From assembly GCA_946807835.1 (NCBI GenBank), contig OX327696.1, forward strand, positions 1,624,501 to 1,688,500: a stretch of DNA of 64,000 bases, written 5' to 3'. Below, piece by piece: positions 1 through 10,714 of the stretch. The stretch's first letter is position 1. The number at the start of each line of letters is the position of its first letter. A model generated the notes under the pieces. It saw only the letters and a list, made by a program, of their open reading frames with translations. It had not been told where the DNA came from and did not search any database. Both the position numbers and the translations under genes were made by a program. This stretch comes from Ailanthus altissimus (lineage: Eukaryota; Streptophyta; Magnoliopsida; Sapindales; Simaroubaceae).

Positions 1-865
1 GATCCAACCCGGTTCATTCACAGAAAGATGTCATTGTTGGCGGTGGGGGGGCTGAGAGTAAACCAGGGAAATGAAAGGGATAGCAACTGAAGATGTTCGG
101 CAAAGGTCCGGTGAAGGCTTATCGAGAAACAGCCAAGGGAGCAAAGGCTGAAAGAGGCGCGATTGATGTCGGCCAGGACCAATGGGATGCTGTGAGGATC
201 CACTCCGACAGAAAGCGGCCGGTTAGAGTAGGTCGGCAACCACCACCCGCAAGAGACCCCATAGGGAGTTGAGAAAGTCAAAGACAGAGCGGCTAAAAAC
301 GGTCAAGATGAGCCAGCCTGGGCGGTAAAATCTGTTGGTAAATCGTGGTTGCAAGTGGAGCACAGCTCAGCCACCGTGAGAATATCTGGCCCAACAGCCA
401 TATGCACAGGAGGTTGTTTTGCAACTGTCATGACCGAGAAAAGGCTGTAGAGGGACTACAGGCCGATGGAGGAGCGACAGATGTTGCCCAGGACCAGTGA
501 ACCGCAATTAGGATCACCCGGACTGTAGGCCGCCGAAGCAAGTAAGATGACAACCACCACCGCCCATGAGACTCGACTAGAAGAGGAGAAGGCTGACGAA
601 GGAGCGGCTAGTGCTGACAAAGGTCGGTACGATACGGTGAGTATCAACTGGATTGGAACGCGACCGAAAAGAGCCGCCGCCACCACGCGGGCAAGAAAAC
701 AAACAAACAGAATCGGAAAGAGAGAGAGAAGGAGGCGATGAGAGGAGTGAGAGAGTAGATGATCTCCACCAGAAAGGGGAAAGCCTCTTCTCCAATGGAG
801 GTAATTATGTTGGGCGACGGCTACTAGGGTTTTTTCCCTTTTTCCTTTTAGTCGAGAGGAAAAAA
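1..865. other. GC-rich block of unknown nature
   Basis: This block is far richer in G+C than the AT-rich DNA around it and ends sharply near 865. On the minus strand it has short open stretches (795-577, 686-456, 281-18) rich in serine, leucine and proline, and around 830-720 on that strand it reads like a plant gene leader (AAACCCTAG followed by CT-rich sequence). No conserved domain is recognisable and the open stretches lie in different frames. It could be the 5' part of a host gene or of a LINE on the minus strand, or a fragment of another transposable element. The window edge cuts it. Confidence 0.35.
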
Positions 866-1730
866 AGATGAGATAATGTGAGACTTAAGTCAATTATGTT
901 TAAAAAAATAAAAATTTTCTTTACAAGTTTAACGAGAAAAGAAAAGGCAATGGACTTTTTAAGTTTTATACTCTCTTTCTAAAAGAAAAACATGTTTGGA
1001 GACAAAACTTTAAGTTTCAAAACTTTAATAGTATCATAAATTACTATTTTTTTAAGTATCAATATTATATCACAGGCAAGGCTGAAAGCTCTCAAGTGTT
1101 CTGATACATTTTCATCTTTTAAATTAAAAATATCCTACCATTTAGAAAATGATCTAATTATAAGAGATAATAACTGCACCGTAGAGAGAAGCATAACACA
1201 TAAAGTGCTCATTCACACTCTTGATTGAAATGGATTTAAAATTTTTATTAATTAAAATTTAATTAAATCACACTTTAATTTAGATTTATGAATACATACT
1301 TCGATATAAATTAAAATTTATATACTATAAATAAAAATACACCCTTGACTCATAATTCAATCATTTATTCATTATTTAATTTAAGACACAATAACCAGAA
1401 CACCTGGAGATCTTTAAAAAAAAATTTCTAAGAGTATATCCTAAGTAATTCAATTAAACCTCTTGCTTACCTGAACACTTCTTAAGGGTGAGAAAAAAAA
1501 TTAAATAAATTAGTCTTAATTGAACTGACCCAATGGTTTGGTTCGATTTTTATAATGGAAAAAAAATCAATCGATTATGTAAAATTGAAATTTTTTTTTA
1601 AAAAATGATCAATTTCAATTTGCTTTTATTGAAAAATAAAAATGAACAAAAAAATTAATTTTTTAATTATTTATATTTTAAAATTTAAATATAAAATATT
1701 GAATGTGCTTACTTACATTAAAAAGTAGTT
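866..1730. other. AT-rich intergenic DNA
   Basis: The stretch is AT-rich with homopolymer runs. I see no gene, domain or structured repeat in it. Confidence 0.5.
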
Positions 1731-1806
1731 TCAGCTCAAATGATAGCGAATGAACTTTAACTCACTCTTGATGTCTTTAGTTCAAATCAGATGGTTATTT
1801 TTTTTA
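1731..1806 (+). repeat. tRNA-like head, SINE-like fragment
   Basis: An A-box-like stretch near 1731-1748 (CAGCTCAAATGATAGCG) is followed about 45 bases later by a B-box-like AGTTCAAATC (1779-1788) and then a T run. This is the layout of the pol III promoter of tRNA-derived SINEs. The tRNA fold is incomplete, so this is not a tRNA gene. Confidence 0.45.
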
Positions 1807-1867
1807 ATTATATTAATATCTCGTAATAGAATATAAAATACTAAAATGTGATTTAATTTAAGAAAGA

Positions 1868-1955
1868 ACTTTAGTTTAGTTGGTAAAGTGGAGGTAAAAG
1901 TCCTCTAAGATCCCAGGTTCAAATTTGGCAGTTGGGTTTTTCTTTTTTTTTTTTA
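1868..1955 (+). repeat. tRNA-derived SINE-like element with poly(T) tail
   Basis: The A-box match TAGTTTAGTTGGTAAAG (1872-1888) and the B-box match GGTTCAAATTTGG (1917-1929) have tRNA-like spacing and are followed by a T-rich tail. Plant SINEs of the Au type also end in T runs. It lies about 130 bp after a second tRNA-like head, so the two may be a nested or dimeric insertion. No flanking duplication was resolved. Confidence 0.5.
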
Positions 1956-2001
1956 TTATTAATAACTTAAAGCGTAAATATATAAAATCAAATGTGTTTA
2001 T

Positions 2002-3660
2002 TGTTAGGATTAATATTTACGTGCCATTCATTTATGTATAAATATTTTATTGATAAAACTTGTACAGTTTCATTAAATCGTTAATCCTTTTTATATGATA
2101 CTATGTAATGTAACATTATAGACATTGTATGATTTAAAAGAGTTCAAATATGATTTGAAAGTGTTTAAATCAAGGCTCGTAGTTGGTCACGCTGAGAGGT
2201 ATAAATATTAGGATTGTGCCTACGTGCTATTTCAGACTTGTATAAATATTTGGCATCTATATAGTGAATATTTTATTAAATCGTTAATTATTTTTTGTTA
2301 TATGATTCAATGCTTGTAATACTACGGACATTGTATAATTTGAGCGAGTTCAAATCTAATCTAAAGGAGTTTAGATCAAGGCTAAAAATTAGCATTACTA
2401 ATAATTATAACTGATAAGAGTTAGCAGGGTATCATAAACAGTAAAATTCAAGGGGTTGGAGCCTTATTTGTAATGGGACAAAGACCTCAAAATATACCAA
2501 TAATGACATAGTGGTAAAACTTACAATCGGGTGCTAAAAAATGTCATTATGTAAATATGTTCTCAAATATATAGTTCTTGATCTATTTTCATCGATGCAA
2601 GTCTATCAGTGTATCCATTTTTAATATAGATCAGTGTATGTCTATATCTGTAGGGTGCAGATAGTTATTCCTAGTTGACCATGAGTTTGGAGCTTGTATA
2701 GGCATACAGGTTTTCAGTCAGGACTGAATACTACACAGACTCACGAAGACCCCAATAGACATCTTATGTTACTGTCAATGAAAGGTCCTCTTAAGTTGAG
2801 TAGTATATGTGGTCCTCCAACCTGAACGCCACAGTGGGCTTGTAAGTGATTCACCATACTTTGGTTCTACGCACGTCAAAGACCTTTCATAGTCTGACTG
2901 CTAGGTGTCGCTAGATATGGTCTAATACTTATAGAGTCTGGTGTGCGTAGATATGGGATTCGTCAGCTCACATAGAGAATTTTATTTTTAAATGCTTTGA
3001 GACTATATCTTAGAAAGTCTTATGGTCATAAGCAGTATACCCAGGAAATGAGTTTCTATAGGGTCGAATAGTATGGCAAAGAGTTTACATATACTATTTA
3101 GTGATATACAAGTCTGAATATATGTTTATGGATGAGCACATAAGGATTTGACGGTGTTGATATATGTCACAGCACATCTAGGATATAGATGATGGAAGGA
3201 CTATATGTATGCACGGTGACCTCAGCTTGGATGATTTAATACACTGATTTGTAATATTCGTAACATGTGCGAGGGGCATTGTTTATAGACTCATAGAATA
3301 ATTCAATTTAACAAATTAGGTATGGACCGAGGGAGTCCCATGATATAAAATAGAGTGTTGGATTGAAGTGTTCAGTTCAGTTATATCTAGCATAACTATG
3401 AGATGTACACGTGTTCGTATTTAAGTGTTAAATACAATAATTAGTTAACAATTGTTGTTTACTAATTATATCATGACACATGCTGCATTGTGGTCCTCGA
3501 TTGAGTTTACCGAAGAGTGAAGTATAGTGGAACCCACTAGGAGACATACTTGGTTAATATTCATAAGGGGAAAATCGGTAATTTTACACAATGATCATTT
3601 AATTGGTAAATAATTATAATATCTCTTTATTATATAATATTATATTATATTATTTAATAT
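2002..3660 (+). repeat. LTR of the large copia family, head segment duplicated
   Basis: It begins TGTTAGG and matches the start of the other LTR copies (ACGTGCC, ATTAAATCG, the transition to GTTTAGATC). The first ~200 bp occur twice in tandem (about 2002-2207 and 2208-2395). The 3' part is truncated and abuts pol-derived sequence. Confidence 0.65.
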
Positions 3661-3662
3661 AA

Positions 3663-5055
3663 TTGTTTCTATTAGAAAAGTGGTAGGAAGCCATGAAATA
3701 TGAAATTAACTCTACGTATCAAAATCAAGTCTGAGACTTAGTTTAGCTTCCCGAAGAAATTATTCATATTGGTTGTAAATGAATTTACAAATAAAAACGT
3801 TGGGCTGATGGCAACGTAGAGACCTTTAAGGCTCGACTGATGGCAGAAGGTTATGCTTAGCAATTTAGGATCGATTATGAGAAAATCTTTACATCGATTG
3901 CGATGCTAAACTCGATTAGGATTTTATTAGCACTTTACAGCATATTATGACTTTGAAATTTGGTAGATGGATGTGAAGATGACGTTCTTGAATGGATACC
4001 TCGAAGAAGAGATATTTATAGAACAACCTAAAGGTTTTACGTTTAGCCAAACTTCTGTTCTAGTGTGCAGGTTAAAGAAATCCATTTATTGGCTTAAGCA
4101 AGCCTTCCAAAGTTGAAATCATCATTTTGATAAGGTAATAAAAAATTTTATTTTCATCAAACACGAGGAAGAAGCTTGCGTGTATAAAAAGGTCAGTGGA
4201 AGCATATTAGTCTTATTGATTCTCTATGTGAATGACATATTGATTATTGGGAATAATGTAAGTATATTGCAATCCATTAAAAGTTATCTGAGTAAAACTT
4301 CTCTATGAAGAATTTAAGAAAGGCTTCCTATATACCAAGTATAAAGCCTTATAAAGATGGAGTTAGGAAGCTGATAGGATTCTCTCAATCCTCATACATC
4401 GATAGAGTATTGGAAAAGTACAATTTCACTAATTGTAAAATAGTTAATGTACGTTTTAGACACGATGTTCATCTTTCGAGAAAAAAATTTCTTCAGACAA
4501 AAGATGAAAGAGTTAGAATGTCTAACATACCATATGCATCACTTATAGGGAGTTTGATGTATGCTATTATGTGCACGAGACCTGACAATAGTATGACTGT
4601 AAGTGTTACAAACCAATATTAATGTGATCGAGGTAATAGTTATTGGATGATAGTTAAACATATCCTGAAATACCTTAAGGGTACGAATGATAAGTTTCTC
4701 ATTTATGGAGACAATGACATCTGGGTGAGAGGATACACGGATTCAAACTTCCAATCTGACTTAGATGATAGAAAGTCTACATCTAGGTATGTGTTTACTC
4801 TCAACAGAGGCGCAATGAGTTAGAGGAGCACTAAGCAAGGGTCCACAACTAACTCTACCACAGAGGCAGAGTATATTACCACTTTAGAAGCTATAAACAA
4901 AGCTGTGTGGATTCAGAAGTTTATGACCGAGCTAAAAATACTTCCAAGTTTGTCGGATCCTACCCCTTAATACTGTGACAACAACGGGGTCGTAACACAA
5001 GCAAAAGAGTTAAGAGCACACCAGAAGTCTAAGCATATAGAGTGTAAATATTCTG
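3663..5055 (+). pseudogene. copia pol fragment: reverse transcriptase and RNase H, degenerate
   Basis: The remnant encodes the second half of a Ty1/copia polyprotein: the reverse transcriptase that copies element RNA into DNA, then RNase H. It starts near the RT N-terminus (a relic of the WQ-A-K-E-- and LVELPE region around 3690-3760). The catalytic YVDD motif is YVND near 4226-4237, so a catalytic aspartate is replaced by asparagine. A longer open piece (4305-4622) covers the RT C-terminus with a MSNIPYASLIGSLMYAIMCTRP-type signature (4519-4585). RNase H follows with the conserved STTEAEYI signature around 4855-4880. Many stops and frameshifts mean no functional product. Its counterpart on the minus strand at 29170-31117 aligns throughout. 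Confidence 0.8.
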
Positions 5056-5084
5056 TTGTGCCATAATATGTATGACATACATAT

Positions 5085-6540
5085 TTGATATCCTTAATAA
5101 TAAATGCTAAGAGTTAACATAACTAAATGTTAACGAGTTATAATACTCAGGGAAAATCTAAGAGTCGGAGCCTTATTTGTAATAGGACATAAACCCAAGA
5201 AAATACTAGTAACTATATAGTTGTAAGAAATTACAATCAAGTGTAAGAAATGTTAGTTGTGTAAGTATATTCTCAAATATTATTCCTAATCTATTTTCAT
5301 CAATACGAATTTATTAGTGAATACCTTTATATAGATCAACATATTTTGTACCTATAGGGTATAGATGGTCGTTCGTAGCTGATTGTGAGCTTGGAGCTCG
5401 TATTGACATATGAGTATCTAGTGAGGACTAGATATAGGGCTAACTTATGAGGACCTTTATACACATCCAATATAAGTAGTTAACGAATGGTTTTCTTGAG
5501 TCGAGTAGTATACGTAGTCCTTAGACCTGAGTGCCACGGTGGGATTGTAAGTGATCCACTATACTTTGGTTCCACCCATATCACAAACCTTTCATGGTGT
5601 GACCGTTGGGTGTCACTGAGTATAGTCCGATGCTTATAAAGTTCGGTGTGTACAGATATGGGATCCCTCAACTCATAGAGAGTTAGATATCCAAGATGCT
5701 TCAAAACTGTATCTCAACAAATCATATGGTCATAAGTACATACACAGGAAAGAGTTTTCCAACGGTGTTTGAATAATATAGTGAAGGAATTTGCATATAT
5801 TGTTCATTGAGGTATAAATATAGAGATAGTTATGGATGAGCTCTTGAGGATTTGACGGTGTGATCTATGCCCTCGCACATTCTAGGATATTATGACGGAA
5901 GGACTATATGTATGCGCGACGACCTCGACTTGAATGGTCGACGTACTGATTTGTATTTTTCGTGATATGTGCGTAGGGCAGTGTTTACAGACTTATGAAA
6001 CAGTTATATTTGACAAATCAAGCGTGAATTTAGAGAATTCTACTATATAAAGTGTACTCGTTGTATATTAAAACAATGACTTAGATTAAATAGTTTAATT
6101 TAATAATATCTAACTTAATTATACCATATATACGTATTTATATTTAAATATTAAATTAATTAATTAATAATTATTGTTAACTAATAATATTATAACACGT
6201 AATTTATTGTGAGCCCTTAAATATTCTCAAGAGTATGGTATGGTAAAACCTGTGTGAGATATACTTGGCGACAATTCATCACGCAAGATTGTTATTTTCA
6301 CATTTGATTATTTTAATATAATATATAATATGTTATTATTATTAAAATAATATGTATTTGTGGGCTTGGTCTCCGAGCAAAGCAAATATATTATTACTTT
6401 GTATAATATTATATTAATATAATTTATATATCTAAATAATTATTTTCGGTGGAAATTCAGAAGAGGGATTTTGGGTGTTAGAGAGAGAAAGTTGCTGGAA
6501 ATTTAGAATTGTAGAAAGAGAAAGTGTTGCTCTTTAAAAA
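5085..6540 (+). repeat. second LTR copy of the same element, 5' end truncated
   Basis: It starts inside the LTR (the TAAATGCTAAGAGTTA region) and continues through the same landmarks as the other copies: GGAGCCTTATTTGTAATAGG, TTGGAGCTCGTATTGACAT, GTTCGGTGTGTACAGATATG, GGACTATATGTATG. The first ~200 bp are missing. The 3' end is placed near 6540 only by loss of similarity. Confidence 0.6.
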
Positions 6541-6544
6541 TTAA

Positions 6545-7190
6545 TATTTTAAATCTTAATATTTCTTCCCCAAAACGTCAAGTGTTTCGGGACAGCAAAG
6601 AAGAAAATTAATTTGCTTTATTGGGACGGCAAAGGTGAAAAAATAACAAAACAAGGGCACTATTTATTTTTCTTCTCCTCTGTCGGCTTCTGCATTTCGA
6701 TCTTGCCTTTTCATTCCTTTTTATGCAATTTTGGAGTGGAGATCCTGATGCTAATCTTTGATCCGGCAACCTTTAGGCTTCTTCATCTTCTCCGGTTTCG
6801 TTGTTTCTATGATCCGGCAAGATTCGGGGCTCTGTTCATTCATGTGGGATTTTTCTGCCCAGTTCCATTTCCCAGCTTCACTGTCACTTTTGGCAAACCA
6901 TGTTCATAGCACTGCAACTGGTGTTTTCTGCGCTCGCTGATTCACCAGTCACGATCCCACTGTATTTTGATGAACTTGAATGGTTTGACTGAAGTTAATT
7001 TGGCATAAATTTTTGTCCGTAACCAATAATTAGACCGGTGGTATAATATTGTGTGTTATTCTGATGGATTCCAATGGTTTCTGTAGGTATCTGTCAACTA
7101 CATAGCTGTCCAGTCCTCATATACAGACGGCTTTCTTAAGCTTCTTCGGGAGGGCGCCGGATATCACTTATAAACGGTTGGTATCACCAC
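6545..7190 (+). other. GC-richer, exon-like island without identified product
   Basis: A stretch less AT-rich than its surroundings contains a pyrimidine-rich leader-like part (about 6655-6720) and open stretches (6613-6909, 6758-6940). A small exon-like piece near 7087-7175 is preceded by a TTTCTGTAG acceptor-like sequence. No domain was recognised. It could be a decayed 5' end of a host gene or part of a repeat. Confidence 0.25.
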
Positions 7191-8120
7191 TTTTTATTTA
7201 CTGATTTGGTTTTCACTATTTATTGTGTCAATTAATGGTTTTAGAATAATCTTTGATTTGAATTTGTCATACAATATCTTTTAGAAAAGCATTTAAGAAC
7301 GCCTTAGAGTCAGTTACAAGTTGTGAGAGTAAGAAATATTAGTGTACGAATGATGTACTGTATTCTTGTATGAGTAGTGAGGCTTTCTTGTGTGTGGTTG
7401 CTTGTACTTCTGTTGAGTTCAAGTGAGTTTTGCATTATAATAATGGTGTCCTATATTTGCAATAAGTGGTTTAAGAGCTGGTTTTAGTTTCTAAAATTGT
7501 ATTAGGGTTAGTGTTTTCTAACATGGTATATATGTAAGTTTTTATGATTACATTTCTTGTTCTATAGCATAACATGTCTAATTTTTGGGATAATGAACTG
7601 CAGATAAGATTTAGTTTGAAATGTGAAGTTATTATTTATAAACCTTAATTTGAAAACTTTGACAATTCCAATTGTATGATACTATGTAATAATATTTTGA
7701 CCTTTATGATTTTTAAATATAATTTTATGATATTTAAATATTTGATATTTATTTAATATGGTATTTATATATAAATTTTAGCACAATTATTTAATTCTAA
7801 ATTATTAAAAACAATAATTTTAATTATTTAATTATAATATAAAAAATTTATTGACACTAAAATAAGTGTTAATAAATTACTGATATTATAATATTATAAT
7901 TTTTTTTTATATTATAGTGTCAATAATTAACTAATATTATAACGTTAAAAATTTACTGACACTATAATATTAAAAATTTATTGGTGTTAATAAATCACTA
8001 ACACTATAATGTTAAATATGCACTAATATCATAGTATTAAAAATTATTTAATATTATAGTATTTAAATTATTTGCTAATTACTTTTTACTTGTTTGCTTT
8101 TGTGCGCTTCCCTTTCAACA
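7191..8120. repeat. AT-rich spacer with degenerate short repeats
   Basis: 7191-7800 shows nothing recognisable. From about 7830 to 8055 the words AAATTTACTGACACTATAA and TTGGTGTTAATAAATCACTA recur in imperfect form, giving a small degenerate tandem block. Confidence 0.4.
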
Positions 8121-8494
8121 ACATATTTATTAGGTAGGCAGTCGTATACATTTATTAGGTAGGCAGTCGTATACGTTACTAATTTATTCCATTGATGACT
8201 TGTGAAATAGAATATGGATTGCAGATTTGAACCGCCGAGTTGTAAAATTGTTTTTGCATATACCTTTGAATAATGTTTATTGCATGTTAAGAGTTTTATA
8301 AATAATTTTTTGATTTATTTAAAATTTAAAAGTTCTTATGTAAATATATCCACTAGCAAGTGCTATTAAGTGTACTTATCAAATAACTAAACTTTCAAGT
8401 GCTCAGTCGTGCACGTTGCCAGTTTATTCAATTGATGAATTGTCAAATATAAAGTCGGATAGCCGATTTGAACCGCGGACATGTAAAAATGGTT

Positions 8495-8525
<31 letters not shown>

Positions 8526-8849
8526 TGAAATAATGTTAATTACATGTTAAGAGTTCTTTAAATAATTCCTTAATTTATTACTTTCTTTTAAAAAAACAAT
8601 ATACGTGTACTTACTACAACATCACAATTTATTATATTATCAATTAGATTCCTTATTTATTATACATATTTATCCTATATATAAAAGGTAATATTATATA
8701 TTTTAAGTTGTATTTTAAATTATAATGATAAAATAATATAATAGATAATTTTGAAATTCACATCATTTTACTATTTAATAGTTATTTGATATATTATTTT
8801 TTTTTATATAACTTAAGATACAACTTAAAATATGTAGTATTATTCTTAT

Positions 8850-8990
8850 ATAAATAGAGGAACTTGAACTAACACCTCAATTTGAGAGGCATTAAAATTA
8901 AATCTATATGCAGAGACTCGAATCTATTACTTTAATATTAAAAGTATTGACACTAATCACTCAATAAATAGAATAACTGGCTTCTTTTTT
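8850..8990 (-). repeat. SINE-like tRNA-related fragment
   Basis: On the minus strand TTGAGTGATTAGTGTCAATAC resembles an A box and AGATTCGAGTCTC a B box. The paralogous copy lies at about 19915-20030. Both lie inside the segmental duplication, so the SINE predates it. The tRNA resemblance is partial. Confidence 0.35.
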
Positions 8991-9235
8991 TTATTTAATA
9001 TTTTTATGAAAATATATCTTATTGGTATCTTATATATAAGCATATAGATAATTTCTACAGGTCAATATATAACGCGCATCATTAATTCTATGTTATCAAT
9101 AAAATTAACATGTGATTTTGTTTGTTTTAATTACTAATTGATGCTTTTTGCTATACTAATCTAGTTATTACATCAAGAAAATAAATTTCTTTTTTTTGGT
9201 TTTGAATCAAGAAAATTATATTTCGAATACTAATA

Positions 9236-9399
9236 TTATATTGAAATGCAACTCAAAGAGCTCGGATACAAATCGGGTTGTTTATGAAATAGAAAAATAT
9301 ACTTTAGCTTGTTCCTCAAATTGTATTTGGATGGAGTCTATTCCATCCCAACTTAGACATTTTATTATAGAGAAGTCCGATCTTCAAGTCTTTGCTTAG
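9236..9399 (+). pseudogene. RNase H-like (RVT_3-type) C-terminal relic, copy 1
   Basis: The open stretch ends in a C-terminus typical of plant RVT_3 RNase H-like proteins: a relic of the SANRVAHELAKYALACSS signature followed by IWMESIPSQLRHFI and a stop at 9399. Such domains occur in host proteins of unknown function and in LINE polyproteins. Compared with copy 2 (20521-20850), about 150 bases coding the middle of the domain are missing; both sequences match up to CTC GG and resume at ATACAAAT. The piece is far too short for a working domain and has no intact start. I infer a relic carried by the segmental duplication. Confidence 0.5.
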
Positions 9400-9849
9400 T
9401 AATACAATTTTCCATTTAAAAAAAAAAAAACAATATATTGAAGTGGCCGGGTCACAGATAAGAAAACGGATAGACAAAGGAATAATAATGTGTCTTACAA
9501 GTCCAAGGACGATTGGAAATATTGAATATTAAAGTGATCAAAGTAGTTCATAGTAAGATATGGTATGAATGCACCAAAGTTGTCACAGCATGTATTCTTG
9601 AATATTATTTTTTTTTTATAACTTTTTATTATATTTCATATAAATAATTTTAGCGAGACTTGCACTTTATTCTTCTTGTAAAACTTTAACAAATTACTTA
9701 TAAAAGTTTTGAATATTTGTCTACGGTATAAAAGTGATACTAATATTGCTCTAGCGTACGTTTTAAATTTATGAGAAAAAAAAAGTTTTAAATATACAAA
9801 AAAATAACTCTCATAAAAAGAAGTGTCAAATTTATAATAAAGATAAATT

Positions 9850-10714
9850 TAAAAAAAACATATAGCTAAAATATTATTGATAGGAAAAACAACCCTTTTC
9901 TTTCAGAGGTTTTAGTTAATATTCATTTATCCCTTGTAGTTTCAAAAAGTATTAAAATCCCTTATAGTGTTATCACTATTTATTATTCCATTAATTTTAA
10001 CTGTTTTTGATGAATTGATAATTTTATTTTTAATAATACATGCTTTGACAACTTTGCCCCTAAATAAATGAGAGCAAAAAAAAAAAAAAAGTGCTTGAAG
10101 GAAATTGAACATTTGACCTCAAAAATAAAACTACACATTTTCATCGGGCCAAAGTAAAAAAGTTTACATAATGTTTTTGAAGATTAATATATATACCTTA
10201 TAAATTAATATGATGAATTGTTAATTCTAAATTAAATAAATGTTAGTATCAAAAATCATAATAATTGTATGTGTAAAATATTTTAATAAACAATAAATTT
10301 AATTAAGAACGTAAAAGTTCACACATAAAGACTTATAAGATTAAGTTTTAAAAATTTATTATAAAAATAAATTATTTTATAATTTCTTAAAATTAATCTA
10401 AAATAATAAAAAATATTAAAATATAGTATATACTAAAATTAAAGTTATTTTCTAACTCATATGTGAATTTTTATTGCTTAATAGTAAATAATAAAATGAA
10501 TTTTTATGAAGAATTTAAAAATTAAATAATAACTTATGAGAATTCATAAAAAATTTGTAAACAATAATTATTGAGAATTATATTCAATACATAAAAAATA
10601 ATTTTTATAAATTTTAAATTAAGAGAAATTACTACAAATAATATCAAATTCTTCTACACTCTTAAATGAGTTGTTACTAAAGAAAAAATTATGTTATATT
10701 AGAAAACATATTTT
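9850..10714. other. AT-rich part of the 3.7-kb insertion
   Basis: The sequence is AT-rich and non-coding. Around 9900-10060 there is a stretch of the type CCCTTGTAGTTTCAAAAAG ... CAACTTTGCCCCTAAA, a pattern common in dispersed plant repeats. The family was not identified. Confidence 0.3.

Larger units (their letters stand above)
2002..6540 (+). mobile_element. Ty1/copia element, internally deleted (LTR - RT/RNase H - LTR)
   Basis: The order is LTR (2002-3660), a piece of pol covering reverse transcriptase and RNase H (3663-5055), then a second LTR copy (about 5085-6540). gag, protease and integrase are missing: the first LTR copy runs straight into the RT start. Both LTR copies share long colinear stretches with other copies in the window (26879-29166, 37359-39289, 48460-50654, 61000-62219), which defines the family. 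The 5' end is TGTTAGGATT at 2002. The 3' boundary is uncertain. Confidence 0.7.
8125..9831 (+). repeat. segmental duplication, copy 1 (left part)
   Basis: This aligns in order with 16150-16618 plus 19755-21300. Shared landmarks are AGGTAGGCAGTCGTATAC, GATTTGAACCGCGGACATG, TACATGTTAAGAGTT, GAAGTGGCCGGGTCACAGAT and CAAAGTTGTCACAGCATG. It opens with a 25-bp tandem duplication (8125-8149, 8150-8174) and contains two related sub-units of about 260 bp (8150-8400, 8400-8600). The copies carry many substitutions, so the event is old. At the position where copy 2 holds a retroelement (16619-19754) this copy is uninterrupted (about 8545-8555). Confidence 0.75.

Noticed and set aside
1868..1955. A genuine tRNA gene
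   Set aside because: A and B boxes are present but the acceptor and anticodon stems do not pair properly, and a T-rich tail follows; SINE-like is the better reading.
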